A stretch of DNA of 33,512 nt from Candidatus Enterousia avistercoris (GCA_017694255.1 JADINC010000044.1:1-33512); one strand, 5' to 3'. Counted from the first letter of the stretch, positions 16,284 to 25,563 are shown. Program-made: numbers and translations. The notes: generated from the sequence alone by a model not told the origin.

Positions 16284-16370
16284 TGGTGCGGATAAGAAGA
16301 CTCGAACTTCCAAGGCATTGCTGCCACTAGTACCTGAAACTAGCGCGTCTACCAATTCCGCCATATCCGC
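16284..16370 (-). tRNA. tRNA-Leu (CAG)
   Basis: 87 bases with long variable arm and encoded CCA. Acceptor GCGGATA / TATCCGC, anticodon stem CTAGT / ACTAG, loop TTCAGGT (anticodon CAG). Only five bases upstream of tRNA-Ala. Confidence 0.95.
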
Positions 16371-16423
16371 AGTGCTTGCATATATTATATCAAGTTTATA
16401 TATTTTGCAACAATAAAATAACA

Positions 16424-16618
16424 TTATCTGATATCGCAGATATCCCGCCGCGCCAACGCGCGTTCCAGCGCACGTTCTGGCATAAACCATACCCCCGCCA
16501 CCAGCACATATATACCCAACGACACGAACGGATGAACAAATGCCATTGGTACTGCGATTAAAAACGCAATCTGCGCCCAAAAAATCCCCAGGATACAAAT
16601 CCGTCGCGCACACAACAC
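16424..16618 (-). CDS. Possible small membrane protein or gene fragment, 64 aa
   Basis: A short frame with two hydrophobic segments (ILGIFWAQIAFLIAVPMAFV and SLGIYVLVAGVWFMP) and a basic/acidic tail (ERALERALARRD). The end resembles the C-terminus of TMEM175/DUF1211 potassium-channel-like proteins, so it may be a remnant of such a gene. It starts with GTG directly after a stop codon and has no clear ribosome-binding site. It fills most of the 300-base gap between the tRNA cluster and the 927-aa gene. Treat as doubtful. Confidence 0.25.
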   Translation of the reverse strand: MLCARRICILGIFWAQIAFLIAVPMAFVHPFVSLGIYVLVAGVWFMPERALERALARRDICDIR

Positions 16619-16670
16619 TTATAAAAACACTTGCCCTGATTTTCACAAATTTGCTAAGATTCAACCAGAG

Positions 16671-19454
16671 ATGAAGAAAATTCTGTCTTTTGCATTAATG
16701 TGTGCTGTTTGCGCTGGTCTGGCCAACGCAGCTGTTCGTGATGAAAATGCAACGAATCGTTCTGGCACCACTGCAACTGGGACAAATACGTCGCGCACCC
16801 AATCATCAAAAACAGTTGTTGGTCGCACTGGCACCACCAGCCGCAATCTGTCTGCCACATCACGTGTGGCGACAACACCACGTTCAAACGCATCGGGGCG
16901 CACCGCATCAGCTGTCATGCGCAACGCGCCTGTTGCATCACGCGCGGCAACAACCGGGGTTGTATCACCACGCGCGGCGACAACCACAACCGCGACATCA
17001 CGAACGACAACTGTATCACGCGCGGCATTATCATCTGGGGCGGGGGCACAACGCACGACGCGCGCGGCATCTGTTTCGCGTGCGGCCACGGACGACACTG
17101 TATCACTGATGTCAACAACACGCACAGGCGCAGAATACGAACAATGCAAAAGTGCATATTTCAACTGTATGGATCAATTTTGTCAATTAAAGAACGATGA
17201 TTACCGCCGTTGTTCATGCAGCAATCGTGTATTTGAACTGGACGATGTCCGCAATGTAATGCAAGACGCCGCAGATCAATTAACGGTATTTACTGAAAAT
17301 CTGGACGTTGTCGGCATGACAGCAGCACAGGCAACCGCTATGAAAACCGCCACCGAAGGGGAAAACGCATTAACCGAAGATACATCTGCATCCAAAGCGT
17401 TGCTCCAGGCGATTATGAATTCCATCCGTGGCGACGACGCCACTGTTGGCGGAAAATTCACTGATTTAAACAGTATAAATTTGTCATTCGATACGGTGAA
17501 TTCATTTGGTCTGGGCGACAGTGGCCAAATTATCGCCACATATAATGGCCAAAATTTGTATAACGCCGTGTACCCGCAATGTCGCGACGCGGTCCGCACT
17601 GATTGTAATGACGCCCAACTGCAACGTGCGATAAACGCGTACCTGATGGCCATAGAGCAAGATTGTAACACGGTTCAAAATGCACTGGACCAACAGCAAA
17701 CGCAAATGAAGGCCGCCGTCCGCGAAAGCAGTGCTATGCTGGACCTGGCGCGTGTAGAAAACCGGCAAAAACATAATTCTGATGATATCGCCACGTGTCT
17801 GGCCAATGTCGAAGCTGCTGTACTCAGCGAAGAAGTTTGCGGTGCCAATTATCACAAATGTCTGGATAACGGTCAATTCATAGACGTATCCACTGGCGCC
17901 CCAATTGCCGGGGTTACGAATTTCTATGAATTGGGGAATTTGTTAAAATTTGCCGACAATGTTGATGCCGCCGATCAAAAATTATCCCAGGTTGCATCCA
18001 ACCGCACATTTGTTCAAAACTTTGAAAATCGCGTGAAAAAATTTGCAGAACCGGCACTGGACAAATGTACCGAAAATGCAGATATTGTTTGGGCCGAATA
18101 CCTGGACAAAGCAATGCTGGAAATATACTATTCCCAACAATCCAAAGTAGATGAAATTAAACAGGGTTGTTTTGATTTTGTATCTGCGTGTTATATGAAT
18201 GGCGAAAAATCATTAACCGCGGCCATGGCGGGCCTGACCGGCGACGATAGTTTGCTGTTACAGCCATATAAAATAACCGTTACGACCGAAATGTGCCGTG
18301 ATTATATTGATTCGTGCAACATGATGTTTTACGAACAGTCTGGTGGCCAGAACATCGTAACCGACTATGTAAACAACCGCCAAGAAACCGACACATTAAC
18401 GGCATGCCGCGCAATCGTCCAGGAATGCTTTGAAAGTTTTGGTGGCGACGGATATGAAAATTTCTATTATCCGTACAGCGGTCTGTTTAAATCTGGCGAA
18501 GCGCTGGAATGGTTCACACTATACGAATATGATGAAAACGGGAATAAAAAGACCGACAAATACGTATCAAAATGTGCCCAACAATTAACCGAAGTAGAAT
18601 CTTGCAACAGTCCCGACATTATCGAACAGGCATTTGGCGGGTTTGATGTACTGGCATCATCCAAGCGCGCAGAATACAATGGTTCAATTGTGTATTATCC
18701 TGATCCGAACGGCGACTATAACGGCAAAGGCGGCAAGCACAAAAAATACGGCCTGTTAACCAGCAACAAGATTGACCTGGCTGATGTGGGCAAACAATTC
18801 GTATTACAGCATCGCGTTTCGCGCCCAACAGGCGTCGCAACCGAAGTATACAACCAGATTTTAGACACATTAACCACACAATGCGCCAACCTGCAGGGTC
18901 GCTTTATCGAACTGCAATTCAGAAAAATTACAAATTACCAAGAAGAAAATTTATGCAAGACTAATTTTGGTTGGTTTGAAGGAGAGAAAGATGATGTACC
19001 CTATGAATCTAATAAGGTGGCGAACTTAACCCCTTTCCGTTCTATCATAACCCCTTACTATTCTATCATACTGGGTGAAAATATGTGCCCACGTGATTAT
19101 GAATTAAATGTCGATACCCAATCATGGGGCGCATGCATATGCTGGGAAAATGGTGGCCGTCGCAGCAAGAACGGTACATCATCAAAATGCATGAATATAA
19201 TACCAGCAGTTATACTTAAAACTGACGGCAGTGCGTTGTATGAAAAAATCACTGACGAACAACCGTGTACATCCGACAAAATGATGTCTTATATATTAAC
19301 TTCCAACATAAAAGACATATTTAGCAGTTATTGCACCAAAGAACCATCGCCATCAAATCAAATATGCCCGTTGAACGCTACGGTTGATCCAGGCAACGGT
19401 GCATGCATTGTTGACGGCAGCGAATTAACCATATTGCCCAAGGGGCTAGATTAA
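16671..19454 (+). CDS. Large exported cysteine-rich protein with repeated C-x6-C motifs
   Basis: 927 residues, family not recognised. Signal peptide MKKILSFALMCAVCAGLANA. Residues about 22-145 are low-complexity Thr/Ser/Ala/Arg with TTT, RAAT and SRA repeats, probably disordered. The rest is a cysteine-rich, mostly helical region. Five C-x6-C pairs occur at about residues 159 (CKSAYFNC), 390 (CGANYHKC), 500 (CFDFVSAC), 542 (CRDYIDSC) and 579 (CRAIVQEC); the first runs into CMDQFCQLKNDDYRRCSCS. The C-terminal 150 residues have more Cys (CPRDYELN, GACICWENGG) and end with a CPLNATVDPGNGAC segment. A promoter-like TTGCCC...TAAGAT pair lies 10 bases before the ATG, leaving almost no leader. It stands alone between tRNA genes and lpxB. 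Confidence 0.85.
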   Translation: MKKILSFALMCAVCAGLANAAVRDENATNRSGTTATGTNTSRTQSSKTVVGRTGTTSRNLSATSRVATTPRSNASGRTASAVMRNAPVASRAATTGVVSPRAATTTTATSRTTTVSRAALSSGAGAQRTTRAASVSRAATDDTVSLMSTTRTGAEYEQCKSAYFNCMDQFCQLKNDDYRRCSCSNRVFELDDVRNVMQDAADQLTVFTENLDVVGMTAAQATAMKTATEGENALTEDTSASKALLQAIMNSIRGDDATVGGKFTDLNSINLSFDTVNSFGLGDSGQIIATYNGQNLYNAVYPQCRDAVRTDCNDAQLQRAINAYLMAIEQDCNTVQNALDQQQTQMKAAVRESSAMLDLARVENRQKHNSDDIATCLANVEAAVLSEEVCGANYHKCLDNGQFIDVSTGAPIAGVTNFYELGNLLKFADNVDAADQKLSQVASNRTFVQNFENRVKKFAEPALDKCTENADIVWAEYLDKAMLEIYYSQQSKVDEIKQGCFDFVSACYMNGEKSLTAAMAGLTGDDSLLLQPYKITVTTEMCRDYIDSCNMMFYEQSGGQNIVTDYVNNRQETDTLTACRAIVQECFESFGGDGYENFYYPYSGLFKSGEALEWFTLYEYDENGNKKTDKYVSKCAQQLTEVESCNSPDIIEQAFGGFDVLASSKRAEYNGSIVYYPDPNGDYNGKGGKHKKYGLLTSNKIDLADVGKQFVLQHRVSRPTGVATEVYNQILDTLTTQCANLQGRFIELQFRKITNYQEENLCKTNFGWFEGEKDDVPYESNKVANLTPFRSIITPYYSIILGENMCPRDYELNVDTQSWGACICWENGGRRSKNGTSSKCMNIIPAVILKTDGSALYEKITDEQPCTSDKMMSYILTSNIKDIFSSYCTKEPSPSNQICPLNATVDPGNGACIVDGSELTILPKGLD

Positions 19455-19547
19455 TTCCACCCACCACCATACCCTTGCATTCCTTTTTTTGAATAAACTA
19501 CAAAATAAAAAATAATTGCGAAATAAACGAACTTAAAAACCTGTCAT

Positions 19548-19680
19548 CCCGTGGCTTGACCACGGGACCCAGGTCATAAAACTCCTGTGCGCCAGCACAG
19601 ACAACCTTTTTGTCATTGCGAGCGTAGCGAAGCAATCCAGTAATTTATGCCGTCGCGAATGCGACACAACATTTACACTT
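19548..19680. repeat. Intergenic palindromic repeat mosaic, copy 1
   Basis: Successive small hairpins: CCCGTGG-CTTGA-CCACGGG (19548-19566), CTGTGC-GCCA-GCACAG (19585-19600), an ATTGC...GCAAT unit (19615-19636), and GTCGC-GAAT-GCGAC (19652-19665). The tail from TCCAGTAATTTATGCC to GCGACAC recurs with few changes at about 27191-27223. It resembles dispersed repeats of Rickettsiales and related alphaproteobacteria. Its last bases include the lpxB stop codon. Confidence 0.75.
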
Positions 19681-20833
19681 TGACTTGTCCCCCACCGACA
19701 CGACGCACAGATTCTGCAATCAATGCCGCCGGTGCACCATCTGGGCGCCGCCACATGTCATCCGCCATTTTCAATTGTGAAATCATTTTTTCCCGTACAG
19801 ACGGTATAGTCAACTGTTGAACCGCATCCAAAACATTTTCTGTTGTGGCCGCCGGCCCCAAAAATTCCGGATACACACCGCGACCCAACAATATATTCAC
19901 CAACGAAACCCATTTCACACGTATAACCATTCGCACCAGCCACGTTGTTATCGGATTCATTTTATAAATAACAATTGTTGGAATATGCAACATGGCCAAT
20001 TCTGCCGATACAGTACCACTGGCAACAATAGCGATATATGTTTTTTCATATACATCATACCGCTGGTCCGACGGCACCAGTTCTGGTTTCACCGACCATT
20101 TTTCTGTCTGGCGTCGAACATAGTCCGCCGTTGTTTCAACCGTCGGTATAATGAAACGATACCCCGCATATCCATTTGCAATCAGCTGTTGGGCCACATC
20201 ACGAAACACCGGCATCAGACGCTTTACTTCGGACATACGACTGCCCGGAACCAGTGTTATTATTTTTTCTGTACTATTACCCCCCCGCGCGCCGTGTCGT
20301 CCGAAAACAACATCAGAAATCGGATGTCCAACCGCCACAGTATCCAGACCATATTTTGTGAAGTAGGGCACTTCGAAATCAAAAAATGCATACAATTTAT
20401 CAAACGTACGCGCATATTTTTTTGCGCGTCCCGCACGCCATGCCCATACCTGGGGGGCAACGACATGATGAAAACGCAAACCATCCGCAATCAATTTGCG
20501 CCCCGCCGGCATATGGCGCAGTTTTTTTATAACACTGCGCGCAAATCCGGGCGAATCAATTGTCAAAACGACGCTGGGCCGCGCTGCAATTATTGCATCC
20601 ACAGTTTGATTTATCCGCCGTGTCAACGTGCGTGCATGGGCCAAAACCTCTATCACGCCCATAACAGATAAATCAGACATCGGGAACAGCGACCCCAGTC
20701 CCGCTGCAATCATATTTTCGCCACCAATTCCAACGAATTCTGCGTCCGGCATTTCACGCATTATGCGCGCCCCCAGCACATCGCCAGACACTTCGCCCGC
20801 GATAATAAAAACTTTAATTTTTTTATTCTGCAT
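19673..20833 (-). CDS. lpxB: Lipid-A-disaccharide synthase
   Basis: Joins UDP-2,3-diacylglucosamine and lipid X to make the lipid A disaccharide; peripheral inner-membrane glycosyltransferase (GT19). 386 residues, the family length. N-terminal AGEVSGDVLGARIM is the family signature; VLTIDSPGFARSVIKKL and VVAPQVWAWRAGRAKK are the next conserved blocks; GSRMSEVKRLMPVF and SGTVSAELAM lie in the sugar-nucleotide half. ATG at 20833 overlaps the lpxA stop by 11 bases, so translation is coupled; an in-frame GTG at 20854 is less likely. The 3' end runs into a palindromic repeat without disturbing the protein. Confidence 0.96.
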   Translation of the reverse strand: MQNKKIKVFIIAGEVSGDVLGARIMREMPDAEFVGIGGENMIAAGLGSLFPMSDLSVMGVIEVLAHARTLTRRINQTVDAIIAARPSVVLTIDSPGFARSVIKKLRHMPAGRKLIADGLRFHHVVAPQVWAWRAGRAKKYARTFDKLYAFFDFEVPYFTKYGLDTVAVGHPISDVVFGRHGARGGNSTEKIITLVPGSRMSEVKRLMPVFRDVAQQLIANGYAGYRFIIPTVETTADYVRRQTEKWSVKPELVPSDQRYDVYEKTYIAIVASGTVSAELAMLHIPTIVIYKMNPITTWLVRMVIRVKWVSLVNILLGRGVYPEFLGPAATTENVLDAVQQLTIPSVREKMISQLKMADDMWRRPDGAPAALIAESVRRVGGGQVKV

Positions 20834-21620
20834 TCTTTGATGTGCCAATTCCACGTTTCGAACGATTTTCTATAAAATCGATTGCATCCATTGCATACTT
20901 GTTATTTTTAACATCTTTGCGTACACGCGCCAGTCGTTCTGCAACCGTACCATCCGTGCCCCGGAACACCGCCGAATACACCGAATGAATTGCATGCATA
21001 TCCTCGTTTGTAAATCCATGCCGCATCAGTCCCACACGATTAATCGTGCGATATACTGCGCGTGGCGAACCGTCATATATTGCGTACGGCAAAACATCAT
21101 TCCCAACGCCCGACATTCCACCAATAAACGCATTACGTCCAATACGGGCAAACTGTAATACCATAACCCCCCCAGACAGAATGGCAAAATCTTCTACCTC
21201 TACATGTCCAGCCACCTGAACCAGGTTAGACATAACGACACTGTTCCCAATTTTACAGTCATGCCCAACGTGCGCATTAACCATAATTTGACAATCATCG
21301 CCAATAACCGTTCCATCCGACGCAGGTGTCCCCGAATGAATTGTCACATATTCACGAATTTTACAGCGTTTCCCAATACGCAATCCAGTCATGGCGGCTT
21401 CGTCTTGCCATTTTAAATCTTGGCTCATAACGCCCAAAACCGCGAACGGATATACAATAGAATCATCACCAATTGTGGTTTTACCATCAATTACAACATT
21501 AGACACCAATTCCACACGGTCGCCCAAAACAACATTTGGTCCCACAATACAAAATGGCCCGATTTTACAGTCTGCGCCCAACACAGCGCCCTTATGAATA
21601 ATAGCAGTTGGATGTATCAT
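20823..21620 (-). CDS. lpxA: UDP-N-acetylglucosamine acyltransferase
   Basis: First enzyme of lipid A synthesis; acylates UDP-GlcNAc at O-3. 265 residues, the usual length. The N-terminal two-thirds is a left-handed beta helix built of hexapeptide repeats (IHPTAIIHKGAVLGADCKIG and so on). The catalytic His is in NAHVGHDCKIGN. The helical C-terminal domain carries RTINRVGLMRHGF. Directly upstream of and overlapping lpxB, a common arrangement. The 90 bases before the start hold AT-rich sequence; no clear promoter was fixed. Confidence 0.97.
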   Translation of the reverse strand: MIHPTAIIHKGAVLGADCKIGPFCIVGPNVVLGDRVELVSNVVIDGKTTIGDDSIVYPFAVLGVMSQDLKWQDEAAMTGLRIGKRCKIREYVTIHSGTPASDGTVIGDDCQIMVNAHVGHDCKIGNSVVMSNLVQVAGHVEVEDFAILSGGVMVLQFARIGRNAFIGGMSGVGNDVLPYAIYDGSPRAVYRTINRVGLMRHGFTNEDMHAIHSVYSAVFRGTDGTVAERLARVRKDVKNNKYAMDAIDFIENRSKRGIGTSKNAE

Positions 21621-21711
21621 TATTTATGTGCCTATATCTGTGTATATATTATCTTTTGCTTTGGATAATACATTATACGCACATCAATTGGTATTAAATA
21701 AATATAACCAA

Positions 21712-22722
21712 TTATAACAACCGTCCTATTTTTCTAATTTGATTTTTATCCTGGTTAAACGCAATCCAATACAGTATCCCCAACGCCGTTATCGCAGGCA
21801 TAGTCATTATCACACCAAACACCCCCAACGACATCGCATATGCACAATGTTCAATTCCTGTGGGTTTAGTCTCTGCATGCCACACAGACATCGCGGCCAG
21901 CACAAAAAACATAACCATCATTCCTAAAAATACCGGCACAGATTCCGTCATAACAAACAGCGCCACCGACAACACCGTCAAAAACCGAACCAGCCACTTT
22001 AATTTAATATATGCGCCCGCCTTTATTCGTCCGCGCGCATTCACATTACGCACCGCCAACGTTATCATCCCCATCGCGCCCATCAATATCAAAAACAGCA
22101 TATGCATCGGACTTAACGCGCCCAATTGCCCGAACCGAAAAAATTCAGGCTGCATTAAAACCGCAACAATTGTGGCCAGCATAACCAGCGTTCCGCCCGC
22201 CACCGGCCGCATTTCGCGGTGCACCAACCGTCCAATTCCCAGCCCACATAAAAATGCGCCTATCTGCAACAACGGTCCCCACCAAACATGAATATCAGAC
22301 AACCCAATCGCCATTAAAACCAATGCCCATCCTGCAAAAATTCCAATTCGCTGCCCCCGCCAGCCCCCCCGCCACGTCGGCAGTTTTACTTTATGCCAAT
22401 ACGACCCGATAAACACCGAAGACACAAAAACAATTGCGGCAATCATAAACGGTAAAACCGTCGCATTATCGCGCAAAACGGCATAATTTCCGCCAAAGAA
22501 AACAATCCATGCCAATGTCAAGACCACCATGGTCAAAGACACCCGCCACGTTATATTTTGCGCATTCCAACCAACCCGCTGTAAAAACGCGCCACCACAT
22601 AAATAGACCAACATAAATACAGGTATCGCCAAAACCGCCCACCAGAAAAACGCAGGTGCCGCCAATGCCGCATTATTAAATGCACTAACCGCACTTTGAA
22701 CTATTAAACTTTCGTCGAACAT
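21712..22722 (-). CDS. Polytopic membrane protein, hypothetical
   Basis: 336 residues with about nine or ten hydrophobic segments spread over the whole length (for example FFWWAVLAIPVFMLVYL, ITWRVSLTMVVLTLAWIVFF, MLFLILMGAMGMITLAV, VPVFLGMMVMFFVLAAM) separated by short basic loops. No family motif recognised; the Trp-rich segment near residues 115-150 (WRGGWRGQRIGIFAGW, HVWWGP) is the most distinctive part. AAGG lies about 10 bases before the ATG. It is divergent from the methyltransferase gene with only 40 bases between starts, and lies about 90 bases upstream of lpxA on the same strand, so it might be co-transcribed with lpxA-lpxB. Confidence 0.82.
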   Translation of the reverse strand: MFDESLIVQSAVSAFNNAALAAPAFFWWAVLAIPVFMLVYLCGGAFLQRVGWNAQNITWRVSLTMVVLTLAWIVFFGGNYAVLRDNATVLPFMIAAIVFVSSVFIGSYWHKVKLPTWRGGWRGQRIGIFAGWALVLMAIGLSDIHVWWGPLLQIGAFLCGLGIGRLVHREMRPVAGGTLVMLATIVAVLMQPEFFRFGQLGALSPMHMLFLILMGAMGMITLAVRNVNARGRIKAGAYIKLKWLVRFLTVLSVALFVMTESVPVFLGMMVMFFVLAAMSVWHAETKPTGIEHCAYAMSLGVFGVIMTMPAITALGILYWIAFNQDKNQIRKIGRLL

Positions 22723-22728
22723 ATAAAC

Positions 22729-22756
22729 TTGCCTTTTTTTTCCGTTGAATTATTAT
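22729..22756 (+). promoter_or_regulatory. Putative leaderless promoter of the methyltransferase gene
   Basis: TTGCCT (22729-22734), 16 bases, TATTAT (22751-22756). The ATG at 22763 begins 6 bases after the -10 box and lacks a Shine-Dalgarno sequence. Confidence 0.45.
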
Positions 22757-22762
22757 ATACAC

Positions 22763-23449
22763 ATGTCTGAAAAACAAGCAATTTTTACCCTGATGGGTGG
22801 CCGTGTACGCATGCACCGTGGCCGATACAATCCAACATCTGACGCAGTATGGCTGGCGGCATTTGCACCACGCGGCATGATAAAAGTACTGGACGTCGGC
22901 ATTGGCACCGGCGGGGCCAGCCTGTGCGTTATGGCAAATAATCCCGGCACAGAATTAACCGGTCTGGATATATCACCAGAAATGTTGGACGAATGCGCGC
23001 AAAACGCGATACTGAACGAACACAGCGTTGAATTAATAAATACAGACATCACAACATGGCGCACAACCCGAACATTTGATTTAGTAATAACCAACCCACC
23101 ATATTTTCGTGGCACCCCGGCAAAACATAACGCCCACCATAACGCAGATATTACAACATGGACACGCCGTTGCATTGCCCGAATACGTCCGCGTGGATAC
23201 ATTTGCATTATTATATCCCCCGACCGAATCACAGACGTACTGGGCGCAATGGCGGGCCATTGTGGCGACACAGAAATACTGCCGTTGTTTGGCGGCAATC
23301 CCCACATGGCCGAACGCGTATTAATACGTGCGCGCGTTGGCACGCGGGGCGGGGCACGTATATGGTCTGGGCTGCCGATGAATTACCCCCCTATATTGCG
23401 CGATGGCTTGACTATTGATGACGTTTTGACTAGACTGGGGTGGATATGA
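22763..23449 (+). CDS. tRNA1(Val) adenine-37 N6-methyltransferase-like (TrmN6 family)
   Basis: Class I SAM-dependent methyltransferase of 228 residues. LDVGIGTGGASLCVMA is the SAM-binding motif I, LTGLDISPEML motif II, and TNPPYFRG the catalytic NPPY motif of N6-adenine methyltransferases. The start MSEKQAIFTLMGGRVRMHRGRYNPTSDAVWLAAF resembles the N-terminus of YfiC/TrmN6 (with the substrate-side R-x-x-x-x-TSDAVWL block). E. coli TrmN6 modifies A37 of tRNA-Val; whether the target is the same here is unknown. ATG at 22763 chosen over an in-frame TTG at 22745. Its stop overlaps the next start (ATGA). Confidence 0.85.
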   Translation: MSEKQAIFTLMGGRVRMHRGRYNPTSDAVWLAAFAPRGMIKVLDVGIGTGGASLCVMANNPGTELTGLDISPEMLDECAQNAILNEHSVELINTDITTWRTTRTFDLVITNPPYFRGTPAKHNAHHNADITTWTRRCIARIRPRGYICIIISPDRITDVLGAMAGHCGDTEILPLFGGNPHMAERVLIRARVGTRGGARIWSGLPMNYPPILRDGLTIDDVLTRLGWI

Positions 23450-24723
23450 TAAATTTTATAACCAGGTATTTTACATCCCTATGGGCATTTATAACGGCGC
23501 CATTTCGTGCGATGTGGCGTGCAATATGTCGCATATTTCCGCCACGCGAATTTACGGTCATGGACACCCCGCGTGGCAATGTTTACACTTTTAAGCAAAG
23601 CAGTTTTTGGCGTTTCACAAAATTCTGTGGAAAAATAGGGCTGGTTGTTTGGGCCGCATGGTCGACATATGTATTTATATATCACCGCCCATTATTACAA
23701 AAGCGCACCCAACAGCTGGCTGATGCCCAGGCACAACACACGCGCCAAATGACTGATTTACAGGTATATCTGGAAAAATATAACGAATTAACACGCAATT
23801 TAAATGTAATTGACGACAAAATATTAAACGCATCTGATTTAAAAGATTCTGAAAAAGAAGAATTAATGAATAATCGCCTGAAAACATGGGGTGAATTAGA
23901 TTTCTTGCGCACCCGTTTATCAGAAATGTTTACAAACGACGAATACACCGCCGAATACACAAAATTATCTGAATTATCGGCTGAATTTGAATTAACGCGC
24001 GCCGAAAACACTGCGTTAAAGCGGCGCAATGCCGAACTGGCGGACAAGATGCAGCAAATCGCCACCGCAGACATTCAAATCGTAGACCAGGTATCAAAAC
24101 TGGCCACTGAAAACATCGACACATTGCGCGAAACCGTCAAGAACATCAACACAACCATTTCATCACTTGGCCTGACCCAGACGGTATTAGTTCGCAATGC
24201 AAACAAATTTTCAAATCCATTGGTTGGCGCGGCATATAATCCACTGGAATTTGACGAAGACTTGGACCCAAAATACCAAAAACTGGCCGACGACCTGGAA
24301 TTATGGAACGGATTGAAAAAGCTGAAAACAATTTTACCCCTGGGGGCACCGGTTGAAAAAATGCGTGTCACGTCTAACTTTGGCACCCGAAACGATCCAT
24401 TTACCGGCAAACCTAAAAAACATCGCGGCATTGATTTTGCGGGAAAAATTGGCACCGAATTAATGGCGGTTGCACCGGGTCGCGTTGTATCAGCGGGCGA
24501 ACGTGTCGGCTATGGCAACACGGTAGAAATTGATCATGGACTGGGCTTCACGACATTATACGCCCACCTGTCGCAAACGAATGTTGCACGTGGCGATTGG
24601 GTACGACCGGGCACGGTGATCGGTCTGGCGGGGTCCAGTGGCCGTTCCACAGGCCCACATCTGCATTACGAAATCCGGTACAAAGGTGTACCATTTGACC
24701 CATCTAAATTTGTAAAGGAATAA
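23446..24723 (+). CDS. M23 family peptidoglycan endopeptidase, membrane-anchored
   Basis: Likely cleaves peptidoglycan cross-links in the periplasm. 425 residues: a short cytoplasmic N-terminus, one membrane segment (about 62-80, GLVVWAAWSTYVFIY), long coiled coil (about 85-215), and a C-terminal LytM domain (from about 305). The zinc-site motifs are intact: HRGID (His326, Asp330) and HLHYE (His405, His407), with YGNTVEIDHG between them, so the enzyme should be active. ATG at 23446 overlaps the upstream stop as ATGA, with GGGGTGG ahead; a GTG two codons earlier is less likely. The bactofilin gene follows 4 bases after the stop, the arrangement seen for cell-shape peptidases that work on bactofilin scaffolds. 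Confidence 0.93.
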   Translation: MINFITRYFTSLWAFITAPFRAMWRAICRIFPPREFTVMDTPRGNVYTFKQSSFWRFTKFCGKIGLVVWAAWSTYVFIYHRPLLQKRTQQLADAQAQHTRQMTDLQVYLEKYNELTRNLNVIDDKILNASDLKDSEKEELMNNRLKTWGELDFLRTRLSEMFTNDEYTAEYTKLSELSAEFELTRAENTALKRRNAELADKMQQIATADIQIVDQVSKLATENIDTLRETVKNINTTISSLGLTQTVLVRNANKFSNPLVGAAYNPLEFDEDLDPKYQKLADDLELWNGLKKLKTILPLGAPVEKMRVTSNFGTRNDPFTGKPKKHRGIDFAGKIGTELMAVAPGRVVSAGERVGYGNTVEIDHGLGFTTLYAHLSQTNVARGDWVRPGTVIGLAGSSGRSTGPHLHYEIRYKGVPFDPSKFVKE

Positions 24724-24727
24724 TAAA

Positions 24728-25081
24728 ATGCTGGCATTTACAAACGCAAAAGAAAAACAATCACCAACAATAATTGGCGCCGGATGTAAATTAACTGGCG
24801 ACATGAAAACAGACCACACGGTTCAAATTCACGGCCAGGTTATTGGCAACATAACCGCTGATACCGTTGTGATTGGTCGTGGTGGGCGCGTTGTTGGTAA
24901 AATAGTTGCCACCAATTTATTTTTACACGGGACACTGGACGGTCCTGCCACGGTAAACACCGCAAATGTATTCAGCAACGCCCAAATGACCGGCACATTA
25001 TCTTATTTTACATTGAATATAACCAGCAATACTGGCCTGGAATGCAAACTGTCTAAACGCAAGGATAAAAGAAATGAATAA
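24728..25081 (+). CDS. Bactofilin
   Basis: Cytoskeletal protein that self-assembles into filaments and recruits wall enzymes to a fixed site in the cell. 117 residues. The central beta-helix domain (about residues 12-105) shows the family pattern TIIGAGCKLTGDMKTDHTVQIHGQVIGNI, then VVIGRGGRVVGKIVA and a GTLDGPATVNTANV turn. Short polar ends flank it, with a basic tail (KLSKRKDKRNE). AAAGGA sits before the start, inside the end of the M23 gene. The last 8 bases overlap rpiB. Partnership with the M23 peptidase is inferred from adjacency. Confidence 0.95.
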   Translation: MLAFTNAKEKQSPTIIGAGCKLTGDMKTDHTVQIHGQVIGNITADTVVIGRGGRVVGKIVATNLFLHGTLDGPATVNTANVFSNAQMTGTLSYFTLNITSNTGLECKLSKRKDKRNE

Positions 25082-25520
25082 AACTATATCAAAGATTTTC
25101 ATTGCCGCCGACCATCGTGGGGCAGGGGTGAAATTATACCTGATTGAAATGTTATCTGCGGCGGGCTATACAGTGGTAAACCTGGGGACCGATGATCCCA
25201 ACACCCCCGTTGATTTTCCAGATGTTGTGAAAACATTGGCCGACAAAATGGAAACGGACGAAAAGTCCCGCGGAATTTTAATTTGCGGCACTGGGGCCGG
25301 TATGCAAATTGCGGCCAATAGGTACCGCCACATTCGTGCATCACGCTGCGAACGCCCCGACCAGGCGCGCGACGACAGATTCCATGACGATATAAATGTT
25401 TTGGCATTGGCCGCCGATGATATTGATATAGAGGTATCATTTCTGGTTGCGCGCGCATTTTTAGAAAGCCCATTTGACAACACTGAACGCCGCATCCGCC
25501 GATTGAAAAAGATATCATAA
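25074..25520 (+). CDS. rpiB: Ribose-5-phosphate isomerase B
   Basis: Interconverts ribose-5-phosphate and ribulose-5-phosphate in the pentose phosphate pathway. 148 residues, family length. IFIAADHRGAGVKLYL matches the N-terminal substrate loop (AxDHxG), ILICGTGAGMQIAANRY holds the catalytic Cys and phosphate loop, and FHDDINVLALAADDI aligns with the HND-x-N-VL motif, here with Asp in place of Asn. The RASRCERPDQAR part is more diverged than usual. AAGGAT precedes the ATG. Last gene of the methyltransferase-M23-bactofilin run, ended by a very strong terminator. Confidence 0.92.
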   Translation: MNKTISKIFIAADHRGAGVKLYLIEMLSAAGYTVVNLGTDDPNTPVDFPDVVKTLADKMETDEKSRGILICGTGAGMQIAANRYRHIRASRCERPDQARDDRFHDDINVLALAADDIDIEVSFLVARAFLESPFDNTERRIRRLKKIS

Positions 25521-25525
25521 ATATA

Positions 25526-25557
25526 AAAAACCACCGCCCATTTGGGCGGTGGTTTTT
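25526..25557. terminator. Strong bidirectional terminator
   Basis: AAAAACCACCGCCC-ATTT-GGGCGGTGGTTTTT, a perfect 14-bp stem between rpiB and the convergent exported-protein gene. Confidence 0.93.
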
Positions 25558-25563
25558 GATTAA

